This document shows, one piece after another, positions 1 through 9,183 of a stretch of DNA of 64,000 nucleotides. The notes below the pieces were generated by a model that saw only the letters and a program-made list of their open reading frames with translations, was not told where the DNA came from and ran no database searches. The stretch is from Chloroflexi bacterium HGW-Chloroflexi-2 (GTDB taxonomy: Bacteria > Chloroflexota > Anaerolineae > Anaerolineales > Anaerolineaceae). Each line of letters begins with the position of its first letter. Within the stretch, counting starts at the first letter, position 1. Location: positions 241,528 to 305,527 of the forward strand of contig PHBY01000002.1 of the NCBI GenBank assembly GCA_002840735.1, given 5' to 3'. Made by a program: the position numbers and the translations under genes.

Positions 1-145
1 ATTTTCAAAATACATAAATTCTAAATGCATTCTTATAACAAGCTTATAATATATTTTTGTAAATGTTACATATTGGTAATAATAAATTTATGGAAGAAAT
101 TTTTGTTGCAAATTACCAGAAAAAATGAGAACGTTTACCTTACAT

Positions 146-181
146 TTATGGTATTGATAATGCATCTTATCGAAACCATAA
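146..181. other. imperfect 15-bp hairpin in leading intergenic DNA
   Basis: Arms at 146-160 and 167-181 pair over 15 positions around a 6-nt loop (TGCATC), with one A-A mismatch and one G-T pair. There is no T-run on either side, so it does not look like a simple terminator. It lies about 70 nt upstream of the small ORF at 251. A TTGATA/CATAAG pair with 17-nt spacing (154-159, 177-182) overlaps it, so an operator or 5' UTR structure is possible. Nothing else recognisable is seen in 1-250. Confidence 0.35.
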
Positions 182-250
182 GTAAAAAAATCACCCCCCT
201 GCTCCTAAGCATGGGTTTCAAGGTTTGAAGAAAATGACTAAAAGAGTGTG

Positions 251-409
251 ATGATGGACATCAATAAACAAATTGTCTTTTTACCTGACAATGATTTACA
301 AGCAACCACCCACTTTTATAAACCATTTTTCGACTTCATTAAATGTAAGCATCGCTGTAATGCCAAATGCAGTCACAACAATCCCAAAACACGAGAAGGT
401 AATTTATGA
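251..409 (+). CDS. small Cys-rich protein, 52 aa, unrecognised
   Basis: An open frame of 52 codons starting ATG ATG. The C-terminal third holds three cysteines spaced CX3CX3C (Cys32, 36, 40) among Lys, His and Arg, a pattern that could bind a metal but matches no family I recognise. The TGA stop overlaps the ATG of the following esterase (ATGA), as expected for translational coupling, and this is the main argument that it is real. There is no good Shine-Dalgarno before its start. It could instead be a chance ORF. Confidence 0.4.
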   Translation: MMDINKQIVFLPDNDLQATTHFYKPFFDFIKCKHRCNAKCSHNNPKTREGNL

Positions 410-1170
410 TTATTTCCAATTTTCAGAATCCAGACCTGGATGGTAGCTCTTTTTCCTTAAAGGGCAATAATGGTATTTGTGTAATATTAATCCACGGATT
501 TACAGCAACAACGGTAGAAGTCAGACCGATTGCAGAATACTTAAATCAGAATGGTTTTTCGGTTAATGCACCTTTATTACCTGGACATGGCACCAGTCCA
601 GAGGATTTGAACAGGCAAGCCTGGAGAAACTGGGTCGACTCTGTTGTAGAAGTTTACAATCAATGCAGAGTTGATCATGAGAAAATTTTTATAGGGGGTG
701 AATCCATGGGTGGTGTGATTACCTGTTATCTTGCAGCCATGTTTCCTGAGGTAAAAGGAATTATGTTATACGCACCAGCTATAAAAATTGAAAAATTAGG
801 ATATTCAAAATACATCAGGTTCTTCAAAAAAGTAATACCGAAAAAAAATATCAAAGAAGTACAGGAGAAGGATGTATTTCCCTGGCAAGGCTATAAAGTT
901 AATCCTACACGAGCTGCTTACCAATTGTATTTATTACAAAAAAATGCCATAATTAATTTGAATAAGATCAAACAACCAGCCATTATTTTCCAGGGAAAAT
1001 CAGACAAAACAATTTCACAGGACGGCCCAAAGTTGATTTACAATAATATTCATTCAACCTATAAAGAATTTGTTTTATTAGAAAACTCTGAACATTGTGT
1101 TTTACTGGATAAAGATTTTAAGTTTCTGGCAAGAAAAACACATGATTTTATAAAAACTTTCCAATTATAG
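406..1170 (+). CDS. alpha/beta hydrolase, carboxylesterase/monoacylglycerol lipase type
   Basis: A 254-residue cytoplasmic serine hydrolase of the Est30/monoglyceride-lipase group, expected to cleave carboxylic esters or monoacylglycerols. The oxyanion segment HGFTAT follows strand 3 (about residue 30). The nucleophile elbow GGESMGG places Ser100, and Asp200 (GKSDKT) and His230 (SEHC) complete the triad. GAGAAGG 7 nt before the ATG is a good ribosome binding site. The start overlaps the stop of a small upstream ORF. No signal peptide. Substrate cannot be read from sequence. Confidence 0.85.
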   Translation: MIISNFQNPDLDGSSFSLKGNNGICVILIHGFTATTVEVRPIAEYLNQNGFSVNAPLLPGHGTSPEDLNRQAWRNWVDSVVEVYNQCRVDHEKIFIGGESMGGVITCYLAAMFPEVKGIMLYAPAIKIEKLGYSKYIRFFKKVIPKKNIKEVQEKDVFPWQGYKVNPTRAAYQLYLLQKNAIINLNKIKQPAIIFQGKSDKTISQDGPKLIYNNIHSTYKEFVLLENSEHCVLLDKDFKFLARKTHDFIKTFQL

Positions 1171-1255
1171 ACGTGAAAGTAAATAGAAATACCTTATTAC
1201 TCCTTTAGGTTATAATAAACATTAACAAACTTGGTACTTTAATATGGAGAAAAAA

Positions 1256-1609
1256 ATGACAACAACTTCTAAAACTCCTGGGAAAACCACTATCGCGCTT
1301 GAGGTATTAGTGACAATTGCTAAATTAACTACTCTTTCCGTTGATGGTGTCAGTCGAATGGCAACGGTGCCATCAGAAATGAATCGTATTTTTAAACGAG
1401 GAGTTAGCGAAGGAGTAAAAATCAGTGTTGATGAAGATGTGGTATACGCTGATTTATACGTTATTCTTAAGAATGATTTTAACGTGCGGGATGTTTCTCA
1501 CAACATTCAGTCCAATGTTTCAAGAGCTATATCCGAAATGGTTGGTATGGATGTTGGCAAGATCAATGTTCATGTTGAAGATATTGAAATTAATTCTTTA
1601 GAACATTAA
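1256..1609 (+). CDS. Asp23/Gls24 family envelope stress protein
   Basis: A 117-residue protein of the Asp23/Gls24 (DUF322) family. It shows the family features: a start TTIALEVLVTIAKLTTLSVDGV, a central VKISVDEDVVYADLYVIL strand and a C-terminal VGKINVHVEDIEI. Members are membrane-associated or envelope-stress proteins in Gram-positives, and in many genomes lie next to nusB, as here (4-nt gap). Two starts are possible. ATG at 1244 has no ribosome site, whereas GGAGA at 1247-1251 sits about 5 nt before the ATG at 1256, so 1256 is preferred. Confidence 0.85.
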   Translation: MTTTSKTPGKTTIALEVLVTIAKLTTLSVDGVSRMATVPSEMNRIFKRGVSEGVKISVDEDVVYADLYVILKNDFNVRDVSHNIQSNVSRAISEMVGMDVGKINVHVEDIEINSLEH

Positions 1610-1613
1610 TCAA

Positions 1614-2060
1614 ATGAAAGCTCGTACAAAAGCACGCGGTATTGCACTACAGGTATTATATGAATATGATGTAGCAGGCCATTCACCTTTCGCCTCATTA
1701 GAATACAGATTAGAAGAAGATCCACTAGAAGCCAACCTGGTTCAATTTACTATTGAAATTGTTTCTGGAGTTGTTCCAATTATTGAACTTTTGGATGAAT
1801 TGATTGCTGTTCATGCGCCTGAATGGCCGATGGATCAGTTAGCCATTATTGATCGCAATATATTAAGAATTGCCTTATGGGAATTTGCCGTTGGAAAATG
1901 CACTCCCATAAAAGTTGCGATTAATGAAGCGATCGAGCTTTCTAAAACATATGGATCTGATTCGACGCCAAGGTTTGTAAACGGAGTACTCGGAAGTCTG
2001 GCAAACCAACTAAACGAAATTGAACAAAAGGTGATTAACAATTTGTCAAAAGATCAGTGA
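1614..2060 (+). CDS. nusB: transcription antitermination factor NusB
   Basis: A 148-residue all-helical RNA-binding protein of rRNA antitermination complexes (boxA binding with NusE/S10). Recognised by the N-terminal ARGIALQVLYEYDVAG, the central IDRNILRIALWEF and the C-terminal INEAIELSKTYGSDSTPRFV followed by NGVLG, all family hallmarks. Length is normal. It begins 4 nt after the Asp23/Gls24 gene with no separate ribosome site, so it is probably translationally coupled. Confidence 0.95.
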   Translation: MKARTKARGIALQVLYEYDVAGHSPFASLEYRLEEDPLEANLVQFTIEIVSGVVPIIELLDELIAVHAPEWPMDQLAIIDRNILRIALWEFAVGKCTPIKVAINEAIELSKTYGSDSTPRFVNGVLGSLANQLNEIEQKVINNLSKDQ

Positions 2061-2067
2061 GGATATG

Positions 2068-4521
2068 ATGAAATTTCAAAAATTTGATTTTCTTTTCAAA
2101 TTCATTTCTCTTGTTGTTATTTTCGGATTACTCCTCACGGGTTGCTCCAATCTCCCTGAAGATGCTTCAAACAACATTATTATAGACAAACCCGAACAAT
2201 ACCAACAGGAACTAACCTATACTGAGGTGGAATTTATTTTAGAAATTCCCAAGCCTATTCAAAATGAAATTGTTTTTGAACAGGTTGATGATATTACTGG
2301 AATTGAAATAAATCCCACCAGATACGTGATGGAAAAGCTGGATGACAATCATTACAAATTAATTTTGCCTGTGAGAGTTCCCTCACTGATCAAGTATCGT
2401 TTTTACAAGAATAATGGTTTACCCATTTACGAATCCAATGCATTCAATCAAGTGATTGAATATCGAATGGCTTACATTAATTCTCCATCTTCCATAAATA
2501 ATCAGCTCACAAATTGGAAAGATGAACAATATGCGTATAATTATGGCCGCGTCTCTGGCCAAGCAATAAATGCGCAGACAAATTCGCCGATACCCAACGC
2601 ATTGGTCGCCGTTGGTGGGGTTCATAGTTATACGAATTCTTTAGGGAATTTTATAATTGAAAATCTTCCTCCAGGAAAACATAATTTGACCATTATAAGC
2701 ACTGATGGAGAATATCAAACTTTTCAACAGGAAGCGATTGTTGGCGAAGGATTAACAACACCGGCTTCAATCGGTTTGTCGGCTTCAAAATTTGTAACTG
2801 TTTCTTTCATCGTAAAACCTCCTGAAGACAATCCAGATCAAGCTCCTTTGAAAATTCTGGGTAACACATATCAACTTGGCAATGTATTCGGAAATATTTA
2901 CAACGGCACAAGTATTGCTCCAGCCAGAGCGCCTAGATTGTCTGCACTTCCTGACGGTAATTATTCCATTACAATGAGTTTACCGAGTGGTTTTGATTTG
3001 CGATATAAATATTCGCTTGGGGATGGTTTTTGGAATGCCGAACTCAATTCCGAAAATAATTTCGTTGTGAGACAAATAATCGTCCCGGATAAGGATACGA
3101 TTATCCATGACTTCATTCAAAGTTGGAAATCAAACAATTCACAAAGTGTTGAGTTTGTTGTAAATGTTCCTGAAAATACTCCCAACACCGATAAAATTTC
3201 CATTCAATTTAATAGTTTTGGGTGGTCTCCACCCATTCATATGTGGCAAATCAGTGATTATCAATGGACGTACCGGCTTTTTGGTCCATACCATCTTCTT
3301 AGTAAAATTGAATACCGGATTTGCAGAAACGATGCTTGTGGATCTGCCGATGACGGATCTGCACCAGTTAATGGATACTCTTTTAACACCTCAAGTCTAC
3401 CAGAGGTATTGAATGTGAATGTAACTCAATGGAAAGGATGGGATCAAGAAGTTGATGCCCCTTCATTGATCGCACCAGAAATAATTAATCGTGGATCTGA
3501 TTTCATTGCGGGTTTCGCATTTTCAGATAATTACAATGTGAACACACCAATCTATGTTGAATCGGCATACAAAAACATTCTTGGCGTAAATGCAAACACG
3601 ATCGTAATCCCCGTTAAATGGACATTGCAATCATTGAATCCTGTCGTATTATCACCAATTACTGGAAAGAATCCTCTTTGGAAAGATCTGGTTTTGATGA
3701 TCCAAAAAGCCCAAAACCAAAACTTGAAGGTATGGCTTTCTCCAGCGATTGAATTGTCCCCATTGTCTGTCAAGCAATTAGTACAACAAGATTTACAAAC
3801 CAATTGGCAACAGAATTTTTCATCATTAAATATTGAATTTATGATCTTTGCAGCTGATTTGGCAAATTACATGAATATAGAGGGAGTCATCTATCCTACA
3901 GACATTCTCCACTTGAATAAAATAGAAAATTATGAAAGCCTGTCTGAGATTATGAAATCTGATACTATTTCTCAGATCAGCAATATCAAATCAAGATTTA
4001 AAAATAAAGTTTTCATTTCATTAGGAGATAATACAAATCCTTCTCCAGGTCTACTTGAAGCTGTCGATGGTTTCGTTTTTACTCCAAAAATTAATTTTGT
4101 GGAATCAGAATATGTGAGGGTAGATTATCAATCAACTTTCAAAGCTTATCTGGACGATTATATATTTACTAATTTTTCTGTTTACAATAAACCAATTTTT
4201 ATAAATTTAGATATTCCATCTGTGAAAGGTGTAGAGTACGGTTGTGTAATTTTGGAAGAAGAATGCTATGATTTTGAAATATTCAACCAATTAGATAATA
4301 GTTCCCAAACGATGGAATTAGAAGTAGACTTGGTAACCCAGGTCGAACTTTACAATTCAGCTTTCAAAGCTATCAATGAAACAGAATGGGTAAATGGCAT
4401 AATATCTCAGGGATACAATCCTCAAGTTGCAATTATGGACTCCAGCAGCTCTACACGGGGTAAACCTGCAATAGGTGTGTTTTGGTATTGGTTCCCAAGG
4501 ATGTTAGGGATTAATAAATAA
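2068..4521 (+). CDS. lipoprotein with carboxypeptidase-regulatory-like and glycosidase-like domains
   Basis: About 817 residues. It has a lipoprotein signal peptide with lipobox LLTGC (Cys26). Residues about 165-230 form a carboxypeptidase-regulatory-like beta-sandwich (GRVSGQAINAQTNSPIPNA, then NSLGNFIIENLPPGKHNL). After two more beta-rich segments, roughly residues 480-800 resemble a TIM-barrel glycoside hydrolase of the GH113-like sort (repeated hydrophobic strands, KVWLSP, IEFMIFAADLANYM). I see no certain catalytic acid pair, so enzyme activity is inference. GTGAGG at 2057-2062 favours the second of two adjacent ATGs. Probably surface-anchored, and the last gene of the nusB operon. Confidence 0.6.
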   Translation: MKFQKFDFLFKFISLVVIFGLLLTGCSNLPEDASNNIIIDKPEQYQQELTYTEVEFILEIPKPIQNEIVFEQVDDITGIEINPTRYVMEKLDDNHYKLILPVRVPSLIKYRFYKNNGLPIYESNAFNQVIEYRMAYINSPSSINNQLTNWKDEQYAYNYGRVSGQAINAQTNSPIPNALVAVGGVHSYTNSLGNFIIENLPPGKHNLTIISTDGEYQTFQQEAIVGEGLTTPASIGLSASKFVTVSFIVKPPEDNPDQAPLKILGNTYQLGNVFGNIYNGTSIAPARAPRLSALPDGNYSITMSLPSGFDLRYKYSLGDGFWNAELNSENNFVVRQIIVPDKDTIIHDFIQSWKSNNSQSVEFVVNVPENTPNTDKISIQFNSFGWSPPIHMWQISDYQWTYRLFGPYHLLSKIEYRICRNDACGSADDGSAPVNGYSFNTSSLPEVLNVNVTQWKGWDQEVDAPSLIAPEIINRGSDFIAGFAFSDNYNVNTPIYVESAYKNILGVNANTIVIPVKWTLQSLNPVVLSPITGKNPLWKDLVLMIQKAQNQNLKVWLSPAIELSPLSVKQLVQQDLQTNWQQNFSSLNIEFMIFAADLANYMNIEGVIYPTDILHLNKIENYESLSEIMKSDTISQISNIKSRFKNKVFISLGDNTNPSPGLLEAVDGFVFTPKINFVESEYVRVDYQSTFKAYLDDYIFTNFSVYNKPIFINLDIPSVKGVEYGCVILEEECYDFEIFNQLDNSSQTMELEVDLVTQVELYNSAFKAINETEWVNGIISQGYNPQVAIMDSSSSTRGKPAIGVFWYWFPRMLGINK

Positions 4522-4566
4522 TATTTCGGAACGATTTAAAGTAACCCAGATGAAGACCGTTTCTTT

Positions 4567-4591
4567 ATTTGCGTCTGTTTTATACGCAAAT
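4567..4591. terminator. possible bidirectional terminator hairpin
   Basis: ATTTGCGT at 4567-4574 and ACGCAAAT at 4584-4591 are perfect 8-bp arms around a 9-nt loop, between the convergent lipoprotein and prepilin peptidase genes. No clear T-run follows on either strand, so termination is inferred from position only. Confidence 0.35.
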
Positions 4592-4610
4592 ATCAAAAGA
4601 GTTCAATAAA

Positions 4611-5369
4611 TTATTTTGAAGTAGAGATATACATCATTAAAAGTGAAGAAATAATCAAAAAAGGCGCATAAGGGATTGGTGTAAAAAGTTCATATCTTTT
4701 TCGAACTTTCAAAATAACCATATAAATTGCACTGAATATTCCCCCAAAAAGAATTGCAAAAAACAATAAAACAGCTATTCTTGGCCACCCAAATAACAAT
4801 CCTAGAATAGCTGTTAAATTTACATCACCATAACCCAAAGCAACCTCATCCAATGTTTCGCCTCTTTTTTTCGCTATCCATTTTGAGAACAAAATGCCAA
4901 ATAAATATAGTCCATACATAAACAAAAAGCCAATTCCCCCACCCAGAATTGTTTTTTGCCAGCCATTGAGATAAAGTCCGATAATTGTGAACAGGATCGC
5001 GCCAAAAATACTGACTGGATGAAGGATAAGTCTATGCTCAAGGTCAATAATAAAAACCAGGTATAAAAATGAAACGATGATCAGCGACAGATAAATTCCG
5101 GAATATTCCGGAGGAAATAAATATAATAGAACATATGTTATAATAAATATAATTGGTAATAAAAATCTTCTTTTACCTGGCTTTGTTTGACAATGCGGAC
5201 ATGCCTTGAATGAAACATATCTCGTTAATTCAAACGTTTGCTGGCATTCGGTACAAATGGGTGAAAGAGTCATCTTTCTAACAATTGGCAGAGTATCTGC
5301 TAAATGATTAATCAGTATACTTACCAAAATGCTTAGTGGAATCAACCAAAAAAGATTTAATAAATTCAT
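4611..5369 (-). CDS. prepilin peptidase, A24 family
   Basis: A 252-residue polytopic membrane aspartyl protease that removes leader peptides from type IV pilin-like proteins. The two catalytic aspartates are visible: Asp109 in IIDLEHRLIL and Asp182 in the GYGDVNL motif. A cytoplasmic loop carries four cysteines (Cys39, 42, 57, 60), the zinc-binding part of the PilD-type N-methyltransferase domain, although the first pair is less canonical than in PilD. About seven or eight membrane segments. AGGA lies 7 nt before the ATG. No pilin genes are adjacent; ComEA in this window is a plausible functional partner. Confidence 0.9.
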   Translation of the reverse strand: MNLLNLFWLIPLSILVSILINHLADTLPIVRKMTLSPICTECQQTFELTRYVSFKACPHCQTKPGKRRFLLPIIFIITYVLLYLFPPEYSGIYLSLIIVSFLYLVFIIDLEHRLILHPVSIFGAILFTIIGLYLNGWQKTILGGGIGFLFMYGLYLFGILFSKWIAKKRGETLDEVALGYGDVNLTAILGLLFGWPRIAVLLFFAILFGGIFSAIYMVILKVRKRYELFTPIPYAPFLIISSLLMMYISTSK

Positions 5370-5420
5370 AAAATGTCCTAATAAAATCTAAAACCGTAAG
5401 AAAGACTTCCTACAAATTAT

Positions 5421-7982
5421 ATGTCAAAAGATTCCCAAATTAATAGTTTTTTTGAAAAATGGATTTACTCAGAAGATATTTCTGAAAATATAACCCATAT
5501 TCAAACGAAAAATAATTTTTATGGGGATTTGAGAGAAATACCAGCATTTATCAATTCAGAATTAAAAATTACATTGCAAGAAATTGGTATAAATTCTCTC
5601 TATTCACATCAATTACAGGCCATAAAATTAATTTTTGACGGGAAAAATACAGTCTTAACAACAGGACCGTCTAGCGGAAAATCCTTAGCGTATACATTGC
5701 CTATCTTAAATGCTCTTTATCAAAATGAGAATTCAAATGCGTTATTATTATTTCCAACAAAAGCACTCGCATACGACCAATTAACCCATTTTAAAGAGTA
5801 CATAGACAATAGCCAAAATAACAATCTCTGGAAAAAGGATGTTCTAAAGAAAATCAGTGTGTACGATGGCGATACACCAAAGGAAATTAGATCTTCCATT
5901 AGAAAACATGCCCAGGTAATACTGACAAATCCAGATATGTTGCATGTGGGAATTCTTCCCAATCATTTTTTATGGGAAAAATTCTTTGAAAATCTAAAAT
6001 TTATAATTCTCGATGAATCCCATATCTATCACGGCATTTTTGGTTCCCATGTCGCAAACGTCATCAGAAGATTAAAAAGAATTCTCTCTTTGTATAATCA
6101 AAAACCTGTTTATATCTGTACATCAGCAACAATAGGCAATCCAATCGAATTTCTGAGTAAGCTGGTTGAAGACGAATTCGTGCTTGTATCAGAGGATGGA
6201 TCTCCTCAGGGGAGAAAACAAGTTGTTTTTTACAATCCCCCCTTATTAAATGAGGATTTGGGTATTCGCAAGAGCAGCCATCAAGAAGCACTTAAAATAG
6301 TTAGTGAACTTCTTGAAAACGGAGTTCAATCTCTTGTATTTCAAGGTACCAGAAAAGAAGTAGAAAAAAGTTTAAAAAGGATTAAGGAACAGAACACAAA
6401 TAAAAAAGACTATTTTTCAGCCGCATATCGAAGTGGTTATTTAGCCAACGATCGACGAAAACTTGAAGAAGATTTTCGCTCAGGAAAAATAAATGTATTG
6501 TTTTCAACAAATGCATTAGAGCTTGGTGTTGATATTGGGGGTTTAAAGTGCGTAATTTTATCTGGTTATCCTGGCTCAATCAGTTCAACATTGCAACAGA
6601 TTGGTAGAGCTGGCAGAAAACAATCTGAGTCTCTCGCGATATTGATCGCAAGCATGAATCCAATTGATCAATATATCATCAAACGCCCAGAGTATCTTTT
6701 TATCAATAGTCCCGAAAAAGCAATCATAAATCCGAATAATCCTAATATTTTGCTTGAACATCTTAAAATCTCATTATATGAACTGAGCTTTGTGGAGGGT
6801 GAAAAGTTTGGTAATTTATCATGGGACCAGACAAGGGCTTTACTTGATCTTTTAATCGAAAATGGTTATGCACGAAAGAACAATAATAAATATTTGATTG
6901 TTGATTCATCGAAATTCCTGAATGATATATCTCTGCGTAATTTGGGTGGCAACACTTTGAAATTGGTTGATATTACAAATGATAAACATCGCATCTTTGG
7001 AGAAATTGATTATTCCAGTAGTTTGTGGATGGTTCATCCAAATGCTATTTATTTGCATTTGGGAGTTCAATACATTGTTGAGAACATGAATTTTGAAACC
7101 AATGAAGTTTTGTTGGCAGAATCAAATGTAGACTATTTTACGGAGCCAAAAATTGATAAGACAATTGCGCTTATTGAACAAACTCGATCAAAATCCTTGA
7201 ATAATTTGGATTTATTCTTTGGAAAAATTAAGGTTACTCAGACAGTAATTGGGTATAAAGAAATACTTTGGGAAAGTCACCAAAAAATCTCAGAGGATGT
7301 GTTGGAATTACCCGAAATTGTCCTGGATACTGAAGCTTTTTGGTTTTATATTCCAGATTCAATCAAAAACGAGTTAATTAATGAAAAATTCGTATTCAAT
7401 TATAAAAATGAATATGGTCCCGAATGGAATAAATACAAGGATTTAATTCGCAAAAGAGATAACTGTACCTGTCAAAATTGCGGCATACAAGAAAATGATA
7501 CTGCGCATCACATTCACCATAAAAAACCAATAAAATTGTTTGAATCGATTGAAGAAGCAAATCATCCATCAAACCTTGTAACCTTATGTGCGAAATGTCA
7601 CCGACTGGCTGAAATTCAAGTTAAAGTGAAAAGTGGTATGAATGGTTTGTCCTATTTGTTAAAAACCTTATCACCTATTTTTATTTTATGTGGACCTGAG
7701 GATATTGATGTAATTTTGGATTCAAAAAATGAGATCACCGGATTTGAAAACTCAATTCTAATGTACGATAACATTTCATATGGACTTGGATTAAGTTTGG
7801 AACTATATAATAATTTTCACATGATTTTGCCTGAAATGTTGAAGCATGTTAAAGATTGTGGATGCCATCATGGCTGCCCTTCCTGTGTTGGGCCAGTGTC
7901 CGACGAAGGATATGGTGGAAAAGAAGAAACAATTAGATTGCTTGAATTAATCATGGATTCTATATATGGATACCGAATATAA
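5421..7982 (+). CDS. MrfA/YprA-type DEAD-box helicase with inserted HNH nuclease domain
   Basis: An 853-residue superfamily 2 helicase. Walker A is TGPSSGKS (about residues 81-88), Walker B is LDESH, and motif VI is QQIGRAGR. The C-terminal cysteine cluster CGCHHGCPSC (about 813-822) is the DUF1998/MZB zinc site of Bacillus MrfA (YprA), a 3'-5' helicase of a mitomycin-repair pathway. Unusually, residues about 670-735 form a complete HNH endonuclease unit: CxxC, HHIHHKKP, NLVTLCAKCHRL. The next gene, overlapping by 17 nt, is an MrfB-like exonuclease, which supports the MrfA assignment. The start at 5421 lacks a clear ribosome site. Confidence 0.85.
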   Translation: MSKDSQINSFFEKWIYSEDISENITHIQTKNNFYGDLREIPAFINSELKITLQEIGINSLYSHQLQAIKLIFDGKNTVLTTGPSSGKSLAYTLPILNALYQNENSNALLLFPTKALAYDQLTHFKEYIDNSQNNNLWKKDVLKKISVYDGDTPKEIRSSIRKHAQVILTNPDMLHVGILPNHFLWEKFFENLKFIILDESHIYHGIFGSHVANVIRRLKRILSLYNQKPVYICTSATIGNPIEFLSKLVEDEFVLVSEDGSPQGRKQVVFYNPPLLNEDLGIRKSSHQEALKIVSELLENGVQSLVFQGTRKEVEKSLKRIKEQNTNKKDYFSAAYRSGYLANDRRKLEEDFRSGKINVLFSTNALELGVDIGGLKCVILSGYPGSISSTLQQIGRAGRKQSESLAILIASMNPIDQYIIKRPEYLFINSPEKAIINPNNPNILLEHLKISLYELSFVEGEKFGNLSWDQTRALLDLLIENGYARKNNNKYLIVDSSKFLNDISLRNLGGNTLKLVDITNDKHRIFGEIDYSSSLWMVHPNAIYLHLGVQYIVENMNFETNEVLLAESNVDYFTEPKIDKTIALIEQTRSKSLNNLDLFFGKIKVTQTVIGYKEILWESHQKISEDVLELPEIVLDTEAFWFYIPDSIKNELINEKFVFNYKNEYGPEWNKYKDLIRKRDNCTCQNCGIQENDTAHHIHHKKPIKLFESIEEANHPSNLVTLCAKCHRLAEIQVKVKSGMNGLSYLLKTLSPIFILCGPEDIDVILDSKNEITGFENSILMYDNISYGLGLSLELYNNFHMILPEMLKHVKDCGCHHGCPSCVGPVSDEGYGGKEETIRLLELIMDSIYGYRI

Positions 7983-9183
7983 GAAAAAATTAGAATCATT
8001 AGGGGTGTATTTTGGATCTAACGACTCGATTGAATTTAAATCCAAGAAAAAATTAACGACAATAAAAATATCAGGAACCAAAAAAATCAATTCTTTAGGC
8101 GAATACTTCTATATTGAGCACCAATATACAACGAACTATATCCATGGCTCCATTCCTTTTGATCATTTTTTTCCACCCAATTCATTTTATTCAACTCCGG
8201 AATCGGACAGCAATTTTGTTTTGAATAAATGTATTTTTCTTGATACAGAAACAACTGGTTTAGCAACTTCCGGTGGAACTTTTGCTTTTATGGTTGGAAT
8301 TGGTTGGTTCGAAGAAAACCATTTCACATTACGACAATATTTTCTTGTAACACCAGACCAGGAAGAAGCTATGTTGCTTGATTTGGAAAATCTATTGTCA
8401 TTGCATCAATGTATAGTCACATACAATGGTATCAGTTTTGATAATCCAATTCTAAAGTCTAGATTTAAATATCATCGTATCCCAACAACGATTGGCAACA
8501 AAGACCAAATTGATTTATTAAAGTATGCAAGGATGTTATTCCATTACCAATTTGATAACCGTTCATTAAAAAGCATTGAATCAAAGGTATTAAATTTTAC
8601 AAGATCTGAAGAGGAAATTCCTGGATACCTGGCTCCGGTTATTTATCAGGATTATCTAAAAACAGGGGAAACACAGGATATTATTGGGGTGTTTTACCAC
8701 AATGAAATGGATGTCATTTCCCTTGTTGCCCTTCTGAGAATTATTAACGAAGTCTCGAACGAAAAAGATACACACTTCTCCACTTATGAAACTTTGCATT
8801 TTTCTTTAGCTCGTCAGTTTGACCGAAATCAAGATTATTTAAAAGCGATTGATTATTATTCAAAAGCCTTGGATCAACCGAACCTTCCTGATCCAATCCG
8901 GATGACTTGTTATCAATGCCTGGCAAGCATATTCAAAAAAACAAACCAGGTAGAAAAAGCTTTGGTCTTCTGGGAAAATGCATCCAAATTAGGGAGCATA
9001 GAATCATTTATTGAACTCGCAAAAATATTTGAACATAAATTTAAAAATTACGAATTAGCCTTAGAATATTGTAAAAAGGCTTTATTATTAATGGGAAATG
9101 AGGTAAATTCAATTAAAAGAGCGGTGCTGCAAGAGCAGATTAATTACCGGATGGAAAGACTGAAAGCCAAGGGAAGATTATGA
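7966..9183 (+). CDS. MrfB/YprB-like DEDD exonuclease with TPR tail
   Basis: A 405-residue protein. Residues about 85-260 are a ribonuclease H-like 3'-5' exonuclease fold: FLDTETTG supplies the Asp and Glu of motif I, VTYNGISFDNPIL is motif II, and HNEMDVISL is the motif III region. The C-terminal half has TPR-like helical pairs (LKAIDYYSKAL, YELALEYCKKAL). In Bacillus the YprA/YprB (MrfA/MrfB) pair acts in repair of mitomycin lesions independently of UvrABC. The same pairing here, with a 17-nt overlap, implies coupled expression and a shared pathway. Confidence 0.8.
   Translation: MDTEYKKKLESLGVYFGSNDSIEFKSKKKLTTIKISGTKKINSLGEYFYIEHQYTTNYIHGSIPFDHFFPPNSFYSTPESDSNFVLNKCIFLDTETTGLATSGGTFAFMVGIGWFEENHFTLRQYFLVTPDQEEAMLLDLENLLSLHQCIVTYNGISFDNPILKSRFKYHRIPTTIGNKDQIDLLKYARMLFHYQFDNRSLKSIESKVLNFTRSEEEIPGYLAPVIYQDYLKTGETQDIIGVFYHNEMDVISLVALLRIINEVSNEKDTHFSTYETLHFSLARQFDRNQDYLKAIDYYSKALDQPNLPDPIRMTCYQCLASIFKKTNQVEKALVFWENASKLGSIESFIELAKIFEHKFKNYELALEYCKKALLLMGNEVNSIKRAVLQEQINYRMERLKAKGRL

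Noticed and set aside
25..228. 67-residue ORF at the window start
   Set aside because: No recognisable domain, AT-rich composition that reads as chance, no ribosome site, and overlaps the hairpin at 146-181.
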